Shown here: positions 1 to 7,491 of the stretch, one piece after another
Numbering within the stretch: position 1 is the stretch's first letter
Layout of the letters: each line of letters opens with the position of its first letter
Source: Onthomonas sp964456525
Lineage (GTDB): Bacteria > Bacillota > Clostridia > Oscillospirales > Oscillospiraceae
DNA length: 53,751 bases
Direction of reading: 5' to 3'
Assembly: GCA_964456525.1 (NCBI GenBank)
Contig: CAYWAP010000009.1
Location: 1 to 53,751 of the forward strand
The notes under the pieces: generated by a model
The model's input: the letters and a program-made list of their open reading frames with translations, nothing else
What the model was told of the DNA's origin: nothing
Databases searched by the model: none
Translations under genes and position numbers: made by a program

Positions 1-31
1 TAGTTGGAAAAAGACAAAAGAGGTGGATAAA

Positions 32-244
32 ATGGAACTGAACTGCCAATACCAATTGTTAGAAGATCGCGAAAGTTATGACTGCTACGGCGTCGCCGTT
101 TCCCTCGGGGACGAGACGGCCCGCGTCGAACATATCACAGCCGACAGAGAGGCGGCCGAACACCTTATGCACATGCTGGAGCGGGGGCGCGTCACGCCGG
201 TGACATTGCTTGACGTGGTGGAGGACTTTATGGGCCAACTCTGA
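32..244 (+). CDS. Small hypothetical protein (DUF6514-like)
   Basis: A 70-residue soluble acidic protein with no signal peptide or membrane segment. The ATG at 32 is preferred over an in-frame GTG at 23 because a Shine-Dalgarno AGAGGTGG ends six bases before it. The C-terminal half (hydrophobic residues around a TPVTLLDVVEDF core) resembles small proteins of the DUF6514 type that I associate with Oscillospirales; this is recall of a pattern, not a search result. No function is known to me. It precedes the polysaccharide phosphatase gene by 384 bases and is separated from it by a promoter, so it is probably a different transcription unit whose beginning lies outside the window. Confidence 0.6.
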   Translation: MELNCQYQLLEDRESYDCYGVAVSLGDETARVEHITADREAAEHLMHMLERGRVTPVTLLDVVEDFMGQL

Positions 245-379
245 GGGGTTGACCATTTTGCCGGTCTGGAGGAGATGTCCATCCCAATCACGTGGTAATG
301 CTCCAACGGAGGGCGTTCTGATTCCGCTGTTTACAGAAAAATGGGAAATATTATGCGCGCAAAAGCCTTTCCCCACCGT

Positions 380-408
380 TTGACAAAGGCGGCGTATCGT
401 GATAACAT
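380..408 (+). promoter_or_regulatory. Sigma-A promoter for the phosphatase/BY-kinase operon
   Basis: TTGACA at 380-385 and TAACAT at 403-408 are separated by 17 bases, a near-consensus vegetative promoter. The predicted start near 415 would give a leader of about 214 nucleotides before the phosphatase start codon. The stretch 245-379 before it holds nothing I can identify. Confidence 0.6.
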
Positions 409-414
409 AGAGCC

Positions 415-620
415 GTATTGCGAATGTGAGAACTGCTTAGCAGTGTATGTGCCAGCCGTTATCACAAAACGCAAAATAAAAAAGCGTCTTCGTTGGCTGT
501 CCGTTCCGCGTGAGCGAGTGGAATTGATTCGGAAAAGGTTTCCGGTGTCTTTGGGAGCATGCCGGCGCCATTCCAACGAAAAAGTACGACTGTGTTTTGG
601 GAAAAGACGCTTTTGGAGGA
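415..620 (+). promoter_or_regulatory. Structured 5' leader of the phosphatase/BY-kinase operon
   Basis: This stretch contains several perfect complementary pairs in a nested order. There is a small hairpin ACTGC-TTA-GCAGT at 432-444. An outer long-range stem pairs AAAAGCGTCTT at 480-490 with AAGACGCTTTT at 604-614. A second stem inside it pairs TTCGTTGG at 489-496 with CCAACGAA at 573-580; the two share two bases. An internal hairpin is CGGAAA-AGG-TTTCCG at 530-544. The 3' arm of the outer stem ends immediately before the Shine-Dalgarno GGAGGA (615-620), a geometry that could control ribosome access. I do not recognise a known riboswitch class. The function is inferred only from position and folding potential. 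Confidence 0.5.
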
Positions 621-628
621 AGTCATCC

Positions 629-1375
629 GTGATCGATATCCACGCTCATATTCTCCCCGGGGTTGATGATGGCTCTCCTGATCTGGAGAGCTCGCTGGCC
701 ATGGCGGAGATGGCAGTAGAGAGCGGCGTCACGCATATGGTCGCCACGCCGCACTGCAATATACCCCGCCGCTTTTCAAATTACTGGGGGGAATCCCTTC
801 AGCGGCAGTTTGAATATTTTCGCCATGCGCTGAGAAGGGCGCGGATCCCGCTCCACCTCTATACAGGAATGGAGATTTTTGGGACATTTGACACCCCGGA
901 GCTCTTGCAAGAGGGCATGCTTACCACGTTGGGGGGTTCGCGCTATCCGCTGATTGAATTTCCGTTCCACGGATTCGGGCGGCAGGCGACAGAAATTCTG
1001 GACGCGGTTGTGTCCCTGGGGTATCGTCCGGTGGTGGCCCATCCGGAGCGCTACCGCTACACGCAGGAAGATCCCGCGCTGCTGAATGACTGGGTTGAGA
1101 TGGGCTGTCTGTTGCAGGTCAACAGAGGCAGCCTGTTGGGGCGCTTTGGCCGGGCCGAGGAGGCTCTGGCGATCGCCCTGGTTGACCGCAGATTTGCCTT
1201 TGCCGTGGCCAGCGACGCCCATTCCCATCTGGTTCGCACACCGTGGATGCAGGATGTGAGGGATTTTTTGTGTGACCAGTTTTCAGACGATACCGCGCAA
1301 CAGCTGCTGGAGGAAAATCCCAGAAAGTTGCTGAAAAATGCAGAGATTGACTTTGCAAAGCCGAACTGGTTCTGA
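629..1375 (+). CDS. PHP-family tyrosine-protein phosphatase (CpsB/YwqE type)
   Basis: Manganese-dependent protein-tyrosine phosphatase that dephosphorylates BY-kinases and so tunes capsule or exopolysaccharide assembly. The 248-residue product begins at GTG 629, eight bases after GGAGGA, and its first residues carry the family signature IDIHAHILPGVDDG. Further metal-ligand motifs are ATPHC, a later HPERY and a C-terminal SDAHS; the length is typical of the family. An in-frame extension back to 341 is rejected: it is rich in Lys/Arg, lacks family similarity and crosses the structured leader. The two BY-kinases that would be its substrates lie about 1.1 and 2.5 kb downstream in the same direction. 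No glycosyltransferase is visible, so the polymer is unknown. Confidence 0.92.
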   Translation: MIDIHAHILPGVDDGSPDLESSLAMAEMAVESGVTHMVATPHCNIPRRFSNYWGESLQRQFEYFRHALRRARIPLHLYTGMEIFGTFDTPELLQEGMLTTLGGSRYPLIEFPFHGFGRQATEILDAVVSLGYRPVVAHPERYRYTQEDPALLNDWVEMGCLLQVNRGSLLGRFGRAEEALAIALVDRRFAFAVASDAHSHLVRTPWMQDVRDFLCDQFSDDTAQQLLEENPRKLLKNAEIDFAKPNWF

Positions 1376-1554
1376 TGACATTTGGTTCATTTGCCCAAGG
1401 ACAAGGAGCCGGACAGGCGCGGGAAGGGCAGCGCTGAGAAGGCAGAGGGAACGAAAAAGGCGCCGCTGGGATTTCGAATGTCCCGAGTCGGAACCGGACG
1501 ATCTGCAAATGGTTCCCCATTGGAATAAAACTGATGATACAAGGAGAATGTTGT

Positions 1555-2439
1555 GTGAAGAGTCGTAGCAAATGGGTCTTTATATTACTGACAATTTTAT
1601 GCTGCATGGGATTTGTCGCGTATCTGTACATGATGGATCAGATAACGGACCAAACCGCCCCCACGATTTCGTTCGAATCGGAGGAATTGGAGCTTTCCGT
1701 GAGTGCCACGGAGGAAGACCTGCTGGCGGACGTCAGCGCATATGACGATGAGGATGGGGATGTGACCTCCAGCCTTGTGGTGGAGGGAATCTCTAACCTG
1801 TCAAGTGACCAGACGGCCACGGTGACCTATGCGGCCTTTGACCAGGCGGGGAACATTGCCAAGGCGCAGCGCGTCGTCTACTATACCGATTATCAAAGCC
1901 CCCACTTTTCCCTTTCCGCCCCGCTGATTTTTCGCAGCGGCGTAGATTTTGACCTGTTTGACTATATTGGCGCGGAGGATGTTTTTGACGGTTCTCTGGA
2001 CAATAACATCAAAGCGACCCTGGTCAGCGATACCGGCAGTGTCACGGATGTGGGGACACATGAAGTGCAGTTCCGCGTGACGAACAGCATGGGGGACACT
2101 GCGTATTTGACGCTTCCGGTGGAGGTTTACGAGGACGGGGCGTACAATGCGACGCTGGAACTGAGCACCTATCTCGTCTACCTGGAAGTTGGGGATTCCT
2201 TCGACAGCGAATCCTATCTGAAAACCATGGAAGTCAACGGAGAGGAAATTTCCCTCACGGAGACTCCGGATGAGGTAAGTATCGACATCGATTCAGATGT
2301 CAATACCAGGAAGGCCGGTGTCTACAGCGTGACCTATACGGTAACGTATACGGAGGCATCATCTTACCGGACATATCGTGAGGAAGAAGAAGCGGAATAC
2401 ATCGGTTATACACGGCTGATTGTGGTTGTAGAGGAGTAG
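1555..2439 (+). CDS. Membrane-anchored Ig-like (DUF5011-type) domain protein
   Basis: A 294-residue protein with a single N-terminal transmembrane helix (about residues 7-26) and an extracellular part of roughly three immunoglobulin-like beta domains. The first two contain the D-x-x-D-G-(D/S) turn pattern (DDEDGDVTSS and DVFDGSLDNN) and closing beta strands seen in DUF5011/Big-type domains. The third is more divergent and followed by an acidic stretch. GTG 1555 is chosen because AAGGAG lies nine bases before it; an in-frame ATG at 1534 lacks a Shine-Dalgarno. It sits between the tyrosine phosphatase and the BY-kinases and ends 12 bases before the first kinase. I infer a surface or wall-facing role linked to the polysaccharide machinery, but no biochemical function is known to me. 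Confidence 0.8.
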   Translation: MKSRSKWVFILLTILCCMGFVAYLYMMDQITDQTAPTISFESEELELSVSATEEDLLADVSAYDDEDGDVTSSLVVEGISNLSSDQTATVTYAAFDQAGNIAKAQRVVYYTDYQSPHFSLSAPLIFRSGVDFDLFDYIGAEDVFDGSLDNNIKATLVSDTGSVTDVGTHEVQFRVTNSMGDTAYLTLPVEVYEDGAYNATLELSTYLVYLEVGDSFDSESYLKTMEVNGEEISLTETPDEVSIDIDSDVNTRKAGVYSVTYTVTYTEASSYRTYREEEEAEYIGYTRLIVVVEE

Positions 2440-2451
2440 AGAGGTACGAAT

Positions 2452-3903
2452 ATGCACGAAAACAAAGAAAACCAGGGGGAACAGTTCGAGCTGCTCCCCT
2501 TTGATCCGATCGTGATTGTATTGGATGTGTTAAAGCGGTGGTATCTCATTGTGTTTGCGGCGGTGTTTATGGGGATAGCCGCTTATGTGGTAACGGATCA
2601 GCTTTACACCCCTGAGTATACCACCACGACCACGTTTGTTGTCTCGGCGCAAGGCAATTCCACGACGGTCTATCAGAATTTATCTGCCACCACCAGCCTG
2701 GCTACGGTTTTTTCGGAGGTGCTCAACAGCTCCATCTTGCGGGACGTTGTGCTGGAGGAATTGGAGATGACCTCCTTTGACGGGACGATCAGCGCTTCGG
2801 CGATTGACGAGACGAATCTGCTCATCCTGCAAGTTACGGCGTCAGATCCCCGAACCGCGTTTGAGGTGACAGAGGCGATCATCGAGAACCACGATGTGGT
2901 GACCTATCAGCTTTTGGACGATACCATTTTAGAGGTTCTCCAGGAGCCAACGGTTCCCACTGAGCCGTCCAATCCCATCTCCCGCCTGAATTATATGAAA
3001 AAGGCTGCGCTTGTGGCTGCTGCGGCGATGTGTGTGCTGCTGGTTATGCTGTCCTATGGACAGAATGCGGTTCGCAGCAAGCGCGAGGCGGAGCGAAAGC
3101 TGGACTGCCGTGTGCTGGGCGAAATCCGCCACGAGAAAAAGTATAAAACCATTTTCTCGTTCCTGAGAAGAAAAAAGACCGGCATTGTCATCACCCATCC
3201 CACCACCAGTTTTTACTATTTGGAAACCATCCGAAAGCTGCGCCGCAAGGTGGAGCAGAAAATGCCGGATGGCGGCCATGTGCTCATGGTGACCAGCGTG
3301 GCGGAAAACGAAGGAAAATCCACGGTGGCGGTGAACCTGGCCCTCTCTCTGGCGCAAAAGCATCCGCGGGTTCTGCTCATCGATTGCGACCTGCGCAGGC
3401 CGGCCTGTTATAAAATCCTGCAATATCCGGGGTCAGAGATCCAAATAGCAGATATTATCAATGGGAATACCCCATTCATGGATGCCGTGGCCCATATTGA
3501 GAAGGACAACCTGTATGTGTTGTTGGAACAACATGGCGTACCCAGTTCCACAGAACTCACCAGCTCGGACGGAATGGCCCAGCTGGTGAAGGAGGCCCGG
3601 GAGCAGTTTGACTTTGTCATCCTGGATACGCCTCCCATGTCCGTGGCTCCGGACGCGGAGTGCATTGCGGAACTGGCGGACGCATCGCTGCTGGTCGTGC
3701 AGCAGAATGTTGTGAAAGCCAAAGCCATCAACCGTGCGATCGCCACCCTGCACGCCGCCCGTTCAGAGCTGGTGGGATGTGTGGTGAATAATGTGTACAG
3801 CCTCTTTTCGTCCAGAGGAGCCGGCTATGGGTACGGCTATGGCTATGGGTATGGACGCTATGGAAAATATGGCCGATATGGGACGACCAAAAAAACAGAT
3901 TAA
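2452..3903 (+). CDS. Wzz/BY-kinase fusion, first copy (CpsC-CpsD type)
   Basis: A 483-residue polysaccharide co-polymerase fused to a bacterial tyrosine kinase. The N-terminal Wzz domain has two transmembrane helices (about residues 31-50 and 185-203) flanking an extracytoplasmic loop. The cytoplasmic kinase has a Walker A with Lys near 289 in a slightly unusual ENEGKST context, a Walker A' LLIDCDLRRP and a Walker B FVILDTPP. The tail is a Tyr-Gly repeat carrying eight tyrosines, the expected autophosphorylation cluster. Family knowledge: such kinases control chain length and export by cycles of tail phosphorylation, reversed by the upstream PHP phosphatase. The gene starts 12 bases after the Ig-like gene and precedes a second kinase of the same design. 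Confidence 0.9.
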   Translation: MHENKENQGEQFELLPFDPIVIVLDVLKRWYLIVFAAVFMGIAAYVVTDQLYTPEYTTTTTFVVSAQGNSTTVYQNLSATTSLATVFSEVLNSSILRDVVLEELEMTSFDGTISASAIDETNLLILQVTASDPRTAFEVTEAIIENHDVVTYQLLDDTILEVLQEPTVPTEPSNPISRLNYMKKAALVAAAAMCVLLVMLSYGQNAVRSKREAERKLDCRVLGEIRHEKKYKTIFSFLRRKKTGIVITHPTTSFYYLETIRKLRRKVEQKMPDGGHVLMVTSVAENEGKSTVAVNLALSLAQKHPRVLLIDCDLRRPACYKILQYPGSEIQIADIINGNTPFMDAVAHIEKDNLYVLLEQHGVPSSTELTSSDGMAQLVKEAREQFDFVILDTPPMSVAPDAECIAELADASLLVVQQNVVKAKAINRAIATLHAARSELVGCVVNNVYSLFSSRGAGYGYGYGYGYGRYGKYGRYGTTKKTD

Positions 3904-3921
3904 AAGAGCGGAGCTATCATT

Positions 3922-5331
3922 ATGAGCAGTGAAAATGTAGAAAAAATTGATCTCATCACGATGGCCTTGGATCTGTTGCGAGCGGCGAAACGGCTGTTGT
4001 GGGCGGGCGTGTTGCTGATCGTTCTGAGTGTAGCAGCCTTTGGATGGGTCACTTACCAGTCCTACACTCCCAGCTATCAGGCGACAGCATCCTTTACCAT
4101 CTATGTGAGCGATCCGCTTCAGGCAGAAGTGAAAGCGTATAATACCGCCACTGCGGAACAGATGGCCAAGACCTTTCCCTATATCCTGACCAGCAATGTA
4201 CTCAGCGATGTGGTCATGGAGGAGTTGGGGATTTCTTCCATGCCTTCGGTGTCCGCCAGCGTACTGAGTAATACCAATATCTTCACCCTTACGGTCACCT
4301 CCAGCGATCCGCAGCTGGCCTATGATGTGCTCAATGCCGTGATGGAGTATTATCCCAGCATAGCGGAGTTCGTGGTGGGTTCCACGGAGATGACTTTGCT
4401 GGATGAAAGCGGCGTGCCAACAACCCCGGTTAACAGCATCAGTTACCGCTCTGCGGTCAAATATGGGGTTGCAGTTGGGTTTGTGCTTTGGGCGGCGATT
4501 TTGCTGCTGGTGACCTTGAGCCGCTCCACCATTCGCAACGAGGAAGAGCTCAAGCAGCTGATCAACCTGCGCTGCATTGGTGTGCTGCCTCTGGCCAAGG
4601 GGATGAAAAACAACACAGCCTGCCCCATGCTGACCAGGGAAAATGACAAGTTTGGGTTCAGTGAATCGGTGCGCCTGCTGCGCATCCGGCTGGAAAAGGA
4701 ACTACAGGAACAGAATTACAAGGTGTTGCTGATCTCCAGCGCGATTCCCGGAGAGGGAAAGACGACGACCTCGGCGAACCTGGCGGCTGCGCTGGCGAGC
4801 AAAGGGAAGCGAACCCTGCTGGTGGACTGCGACTTGCGCAACCCCTCTGTGGGGAAGGCCTTTGGCATCGAGCATTCGCTTGGCCTGTCGGAATATTTAA
4901 ACGGCACAACCACCATGCATACCGTCATCCAGTCTACGCAGTGGGAGAATTTGTCTGTTATTTCCGGCGGGGAGGCCGTTGGGAATGCGGCGGAGTTGCT
5001 GGCTGGAAGCCGGATGCGGGAATTTCTTCAGTCGGTGCGGGATGTCTATGACTATGTGATTTTGGATACGCCGCCCTGCTCCATGCTGGCAGACGCCGCC
5101 GAGGTTGCGGCCCTTGCGGATTGCGCAGTGCTGACCATCCGGCAGGACTACGCCTCCCGAGATCAGATTTTGGAGGGAGCCCAGCTCCTTGCGGGCGGCG
5201 AGGTGCCGTTGATTGGGTGCGTTCTGAACTGCGCTAAGCGCAGCGTTGAAAGCGACTCTTACAGCTATTACGGCTATGGCTACGGTTATGGATATCACCG
5301 TAGGTATGGAGAACATAAATCCGCAGACTGA
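3922..5331 (+). CDS. Wzz/BY-kinase fusion, second copy (CpsC-CpsD type)
   Basis: A 469-residue paralogue of the preceding gene with the same architecture: an N-terminal Wzz domain with helices near residues 28-48 and 178-200, then a cytoplasmic kinase. Its Walker A is canonical (IPGEGKTTTS, Lys280), with Walker A' LLVDCDLRNP and Walker B YVILDTPP. The tail again contains eight tyrosines in a Tyr-Gly run. The sequences have diverged clearly outside the motifs, so this is an old duplication and not a recent one. Two kinases in tandem suggest mixed oligomers or division of labour; which one phosphorylates the other cannot be told from sequence. The operon ends 40 bases later at a strong terminator. 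Confidence 0.9.
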   Translation: MSSENVEKIDLITMALDLLRAAKRLLWAGVLLIVLSVAAFGWVTYQSYTPSYQATASFTIYVSDPLQAEVKAYNTATAEQMAKTFPYILTSNVLSDVVMEELGISSMPSVSASVLSNTNIFTLTVTSSDPQLAYDVLNAVMEYYPSIAEFVVGSTEMTLLDESGVPTTPVNSISYRSAVKYGVAVGFVLWAAILLLVTLSRSTIRNEEELKQLINLRCIGVLPLAKGMKNNTACPMLTRENDKFGFSESVRLLRIRLEKELQEQNYKVLLISSAIPGEGKTTTSANLAAALASKGKRTLLVDCDLRNPSVGKAFGIEHSLGLSEYLNGTTTMHTVIQSTQWENLSVISGGEAVGNAAELLAGSRMREFLQSVRDVYDYVILDTPPCSMLADAAEVAALADCAVLTIRQDYASRDQILEGAQLLAGGEVPLIGCVLNCAKRSVESDSYSYYGYGYGYGYHRRYGEHKSAD

Positions 5332-5371
5332 TCAGGGAAAAGCGGAGCATTGGCTCTGAACAGACAAGATG

Positions 5372-5412
5372 AAAACAGGGGAGGTCCCGTGGGCCTCCTC
5401 TGTTTGTTTTTT
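5372..5412 (+). terminator. Intrinsic terminator of the BY-kinase operon
   Basis: AAAACAGGGGAGG pairs with CCTCCTCTGTTT across a short loop and is followed by GTTTTTT. It separates the polysaccharide operon from spoIIIAA. Confidence 0.8.
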
Positions 5413-5504
5413 CTCAAGAGCGCCGAAGGCTCTGAATCAGATCTTTTTTGTGGGTTCTTTTATCGGAGCCGGATGCATAGATTGTCCCAGAAGGAGGGGC
5501 CAGT

Positions 5505-6398
5505 ATGGGAGAAATACCTTTTCAGCAGGCGGCAGGATTTTTGCCGGTGGAGCTGCAAAGAGCGGTGCTGGATACGGCAGAGGATGGGGAGGAAATCCGG
5601 CTTCGGGCGGGACAGCCGCTGAGTCTGGTGGACCGAAATGGCGTGGAGCGCCCCGTCCGGGGCAGCAGACCGTTCATCGTCACGCCCGAGCTGCTCCAAC
5701 GTACGTTGGAATCTGCCACATGCGCCAGTTATCACGCGGTGGTGGAGAAGCTGTGCCGGGGATTTTTGCCCCTCCCCGGGGGACATCGCCTAGGGGTGGC
5801 GGGGAGCGTGGACATGGAGAGGGGACGGATTCACGGCTTTCGGTCTCTCTCGTCCCTGAATCTCCGGGTGGCCCACGAGGTGCCGGGAACCGGCGAATCG
5901 GTGGGACAGCAGCTGTTTGGAGGGGAGGGGCTTCGCTCTGCACTGATTCTCGCGCCGCCGGGGGCGGGGAAGACCACCCTGCTCCGGGATTTGATCCGTC
6001 TGGCCTCAGACCGGTATCACCTGCGGGTCAGTCTGGCCGACGAGCGCGGGGAGGTGGCGGCGCTGCAAAGGGGCGTTCCGCAGCTCTGTGTGGGACAGCA
6101 GACCGATGTGCTGGACGGCTGCCCGAAGGCAGAGGGGATGATGCTCCTTTTGCGAAGTATGAATCCCCAGCTTTTGGCGGCAGACGAGATCACAGCGCCG
6201 GAGGACATTGAGGCGCTGTCCGCTGCGGCCAACTGCGGCGTGGCGGTGCTGGCGACGGCCCATGGCAGCAGTCTGAACGATCTGCTGCGCCGGCCGCTCT
6301 ACCAGAAACTGCTGGGTGAGCAGATTTTTGACACCCTGCTGACCATCCGCCGCCGGGGCGTCCAGAGACAGCTGACGTTGGAGGCCCTCTGTGATTAA
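5505..6398 (+). CDS. spoIIIAA: Stage III sporulation protein AA, secretion-type ATPase
   Basis: The 297-residue cytoplasmic ATPase of the SpoIIIA-SpoIIQ channel that links mother cell and forespore after engulfment. It resembles type II/IV secretion ATPases: a Walker A APPGAGKTT (Lys156), a degenerate Walker B around LLAADEI, and the family block around LADERGEVAA. The ATG follows AAGGAGGGG by about eight bases. It heads eight overlapping or nearly abutting genes in the classic AA-AH order. Family knowledge places the operon under sigma-E. A weak CATAGATT at 5475-5482 could be a sigma-E -10 element, but I find no convincing -35 and do not call it. Confidence 0.95.
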   Translation: MGEIPFQQAAGFLPVELQRAVLDTAEDGEEIRLRAGQPLSLVDRNGVERPVRGSRPFIVTPELLQRTLESATCASYHAVVEKLCRGFLPLPGGHRLGVAGSVDMERGRIHGFRSLSSLNLRVAHEVPGTGESVGQQLFGGEGLRSALILAPPGAGKTTLLRDLIRLASDRYHLRVSLADERGEVAALQRGVPQLCVGQQTDVLDGCPKAEGMMLLLRSMNPQLLAADEITAPEDIEALSAAANCGVAVLATAHGSSLNDLLRRPLYQKLLGEQIFDTLLTIRRRGVQRQLTLEALCD

Positions 6399-6888
6399 AG
6401 CGGCAGGCGTCCTGCTGATTTTGGGGGCTTGCTGCGCCTATCCCATTGAGAGGGTTCGCCGCACCTGGGAGGAGATCGCCGTTTTGAATTGCCTGGCAGA
6501 TACCCTGACGCGGTTTATCCATGAAATGGAGCAGCATGCGCCGGACATGCAGGAGCTGCTCTCCATTGGCGCGGAGCAATCCGGGGCGGCAGGGGCATTT
6601 TTCCACAGCATGTGCCTTTCTCAAATCCGGGAAATGAGTTTTGAGACCCTTTGGCAGACGGCGCTGCAAAAAGCGGCCTTTTCCCAGAGCGCCAAAGCCT
6701 GTCTGCTGCCCTTGGGGGGCATTTTGGGCCGATACGACCGGCAAACCCAGTGCCAGGCCATGCAGATGGCGGCGGAGCAGCTCCGGCGCCGGGGGGACAC
6801 CCTGCGGGAAGCCCTTCGCACCAACCAACGCCTTTGGTACACCCTCTCCCTCTCCTCCGGACTTGTGACCATACTTCTGCTGATATAA
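6391..6888 (+). CDS. spoIIIAB: Stage III sporulation protein AB
   Basis: A 165-residue membrane protein with a hydrophobic N-terminus and a C-terminal transmembrane segment (about residues 147-165), resembling GspF-like components of secretion systems. It starts at GTG 6391, overlapping the last codons of spoIIIAA, so translation is probably coupled. In the SpoIIIA complex it is thought to act as the membrane platform partner of the SpoIIIAA ATPase. Length is close to the B. subtilis protein (about 171 residues). Position in the operon and size make the assignment safe, although primary sequence is weakly conserved in this family. Confidence 0.92.
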   Translation: MIKAAGVLLILGACCAYPIERVRRTWEEIAVLNCLADTLTRFIHEMEQHAPDMQELLSIGAEQSGAAGAFFHSMCLSQIREMSFETLWQTALQKAAFSQSAKACLLPLGGILGRYDRQTQCQAMQMAAEQLRRRGDTLREALRTNQRLWYTLSLSSGLVTILLLI

Positions 6889-6913
6889 CCGCTCCCAAAC
6901 AAAGGAGAACAAT

Positions 6914-7108
6914 ATGGATGTAGATCTGATTTTCAAAATAGCTGCCATTGGGATTCTGGTATCAGTCCTGAATCAGGTTCTGATCCGTTCCGGTCGGGAT
7001 GAGCAAGCAACCATGGTCACGCTGGCCGGGCTGGTGGTGGTGCTGATGGTGGTGGTGCAACAGATCAGCGACCTGTTCGATCTGGTGAAAGCCCTGTTCA
7101 GCCTGTGA
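6914..7108 (+). CDS. spoIIIAC: Stage III sporulation protein AC
   Basis: A 64-residue very hydrophobic protein with two transmembrane helices, the normal size for SpoIIIAC. The N-terminal DVDLIFKIAAIGI, the loop with RSGRDEQA and the second helix are typical. AAAGGAG lies just before the ATG. It is a membrane component of the SpoIIIA channel and shares ancestry with SpoIIIAD. The stop codon overlaps the GTG start of the next gene. Confidence 0.93.
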   Translation: MDVDLIFKIAAIGILVSVLNQVLIRSGRDEQATMVTLAGLVVVLMVVVQQISDLFDLVKALFSL

Positions 7109-7488
7109 CGGTCCTGCAAATTTCAGCGGCGGCGTTGGTGGGAACCCTTTGTCTGGTGCTCCTCCGGGACAGGGGCGGGGAGTTTACGTTGCTCATCGCC
7201 CTTGTCACCTGCGGCGTTGTGCTGTTGGGCGTCAGCGGTCTGCTACAGGACATTTTTGTGTTGGTGCGGCAGCTGGCCAACCTGGCACAGATCGACAACG
7301 AACTGCTGACGCCGGTTTTAAAAACCGCCGGCATTGCCGCCGTCACCGGCCTGACGGCGCAGATCAGCCGGGACGCCGGCGCAGGCAGCATTGCCCTGGC
7401 CGTGGAAATGTGCGGAGTCCTCTGCGGACTGTATGCGGCCCTGCCCCTGCTGGAGGCTGTGCTGGGGCTGCTCTCGGAACTGATGTGA
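7105..7488 (+). CDS. spoIIIAD: Stage III sporulation protein AD
   Basis: A 127-residue membrane protein with about four hydrophobic segments, paralogous to SpoIIIAC over its first half (the loop here is LRDRGGEF). It starts at GTG 7105 inside the stop region of spoIIIAC (GTGA overlap), implying translational coupling. It is a structural part of the mother-cell half of the feeding-tube channel. The size matches the family (about 130 residues). Confidence 0.93.
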   Translation: MTVLQISAAALVGTLCLVLLRDRGGEFTLLIALVTCGVVLLGVSGLLQDIFVLVRQLANLAQIDNELLTPVLKTAGIAAVTGLTAQISRDAGAGSIALAVEMCGVLCGLYAALPLLEAVLGLLSELM

Positions 7489-7491
7489 CAG

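Noticed and set aside
341..628. N-terminal extension of the tyrosine phosphatase (96 extra codons)
   Set aside because: Very basic, no family similarity, crosses a promoter and a strongly paired leader; the family N-terminus and a good Shine-Dalgarno start at 629.
1338..1568. Short + strand frame between the phosphatase and the Ig-like gene
   Set aside because: Overlaps both neighbours, Arg-rich composition typical of an out-of-frame reading, no Shine-Dalgarno.
3823..3888. Tandem DNA repeat at the 3' end of the first BY-kinase gene
   Set aside because: It is the coding consequence of the Tyr-Gly tail, not an independent repeat element.
5470..5500. Sigma-E promoter before spoIIIAA
   Set aside because: Only a weak -10-like CATAGATT; no acceptable -35 at the right distance.
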